This document shows positions 7,532 to 8,153 of a DNA stretch of 8,153 nucleotides, in pieces (position 1 is the stretch's first letter; each line of letters begins with the position of its first letter). Under the pieces are notes generated by a model, which was not told the DNA's origin, made no database searches, and saw only the letters and a program-made list of their open reading frames with translations. This DNA comes from Bacteroidota bacterium. GTDB lineage: Bacteria; Bacteroidota; Bacteroidia; Bacteroidales; VadinHA17. The position numbers and the translations under genes are program-made. The stretch covers positions 1-8,153 of the forward strand of contig DAOWNN010000087.1 in the NCBI GenBank assembly GCA_030642585.1, read 5' to 3'.

Positions 7532-8153
7532 CTATGATATGTCCTGATCAAGCTTTTTTATAAGCTTAATTGCAATAGAGTGCAAGAGCTTAATATCCTT
7601 CTCTCCTAAAATGGAAAGTCTTTCCAATATTCTATTATACTTCGAACTAGCTGGATCCATTCCTGTTGATTGAAGAATATTTTCTATCCTTGTTTTTAAT
7701 ATTGAATAGGAGGGGGTACGGGTACTAGAACTGTGAATTGTTAGCGATTTATCAAGTTGTGATAAATGATATGCAAATAGCATAACTGCCTGGGAAAGAT
7801 TAAGAGAAGGATAAGGTGCGGCCATAGGAATATATGACACAAGGTCACAACTTCCCAGTTCTGAATTTGTCAGACCCGATTCTTCCCTGCCAAAGACAAT
7901 ACCAAGATTCTGAATGGCAGGTCCCTTATGCTGAATTATCTCCTTTAATTTTGAGGCAGGATAATAATCATGTTTTACACTTCTTTTTTTCGCACTGGTA
8001 CCAATAATGAAGTCAAGGTCATGGCTTGCTTCTTTCAGGCTTTTGAAAAGTTTTGCTTCTTCCAGGATATCCACCGAGCCGTGTGCCAGCCAGTTAGCTT
8101 TTTCATTGGGAAAACACACAGGATTTACCAGGCGAAGAGAATTGAAGCCCATA
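7532..8153 (-). CDS. TrmH/SpoU-superfamily RNA 2'-O-methyltransferase, TrmJ/LasT type (5' end outside window)
   Basis: The frame runs leftward from the right edge to a TAG at 7534-7532 and shows 206 complete residues. The first visible Met (MGFNSLRLVNP) matches an internal position of the family. The preceding strand and motif 1 (NIGxxxRAxxxMG, which supplies the catalytic Arg) must lie beyond the window, roughly 25-30 residues. Motif 2 is at residues 83-103 (LGIVFGREESGLTNSELGSC) and motif 3 at 108-124 (IPMAAPYPSLNLSQAV), which together form the SAM-binding trefoil knot. A helical C-terminal tail (about 145-201) fits the TrmJ group. TrmJ methylates the 2'-O of tRNA position 32. Compared from memory, AHGSVDIL, HDLDF and the ERLSILGEKD tail resemble E. 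coli LasT (YjtD) more than TrmJ, and the substrate of LasT is not established. It converges on the RHS-like gene with a 35-bp gap and is unrelated to the secreted pair. Confidence 0.93.
   Translation of the reverse strand, partial: MGFNSLRLVNPVCFPNEKANWLAHGSVDILEEAKLFKSLKEASHDLDFIIGTSAKKRSVKHDYYPASKLKEIIQHKGPAIQNLGIVFGREESGLTNSELGSCDLVSYIPMAAPYPSLNLSQAVMLFAYHLSQLDKSLTIHSSSTRTPSYSILKTRIENILQSTGMDPASSKYNRILERLSILGEKDIKLLHSIAIKLIKKLDQDIS

Noticed and set aside
7550..7567. AAGCTT-N6-AAGCTT inverted repeat as a terminator for the RHS-like gene
   Set aside because: It lies inside the coding region of the methyltransferase (Lys/Leu-rich tail), has only a 6-base stem and no T-tract after it on the + strand.
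8150..8152. ATG as the true start of the RNA methyltransferase
   Set aside because: The visible MGF corresponds to the conserved internal MG of the motif 1 region. Starting there would delete the catalytic motif.

Overview
The window looks like chromosome from a member of the Bacteroidota (probably Bacteroidia), judging by four things. It is AT-rich. One gene carries a type IX secretion (Por) C-terminal sorting domain. Another is a Bacteroidota-style SpvB/RHS N-terminal protein with a BACON-like domain. A possible Bacteroidota-type promoter (TAnnTTTG) lies between genes 1 and 2. No mobile element, CRISPR array, tRNA or rRNA is visible.

Layout: (1) Bases 1-609, + strand, hold the 3' part of a Crp/Fnr-family regulator whose start lies left of the window. 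(2) Bases 610-883 are an AT-rich intergenic region with one promoter candidate and one weak inverted repeat. (3) From about 881 to 2956, + strand, is a secreted cell-surface protein: signal peptide, seven ~60-residue repeats that look like a seven-bladed beta-propeller, an Ig/PKD-like segment, a SprB-type repeat and a type A T9SS sorting domain. (4) Bases 2949-7496, + strand, overlap gene 3 by 8 bp and encode a ~1515-residue secreted SpvB/RHS-like protein. It has a single degenerate YD repeat and no RHS core, and ends in Ig-like, BACON-like and PKD-like modules. (5) After a 35-bp gap, 7532-8153 on the - strand hold most of a TrmH/SpoU-superfamily RNA 2'-O-methyltransferase of the TrmJ/LasT type, whose N-terminus lies beyond the right edge.

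The two secreted proteins almost certainly form a co-transcribed, translationally coupled pair of extracellular proteins. A joint role in surface display, adhesion or glycan contact is inference. The flanking regulator and RNA methyltransferase look like ordinary housekeeping or regulatory genes with no evident functional link to the pair. No wholly new system is evident. The most interesting points are the coupled propeller/RHS pair, the absence of an RHS core or toxin/immunity partner, the paired beta-sandwich insert in the RHS-like protein, and the uncertain non-ATG start of the propeller gene.
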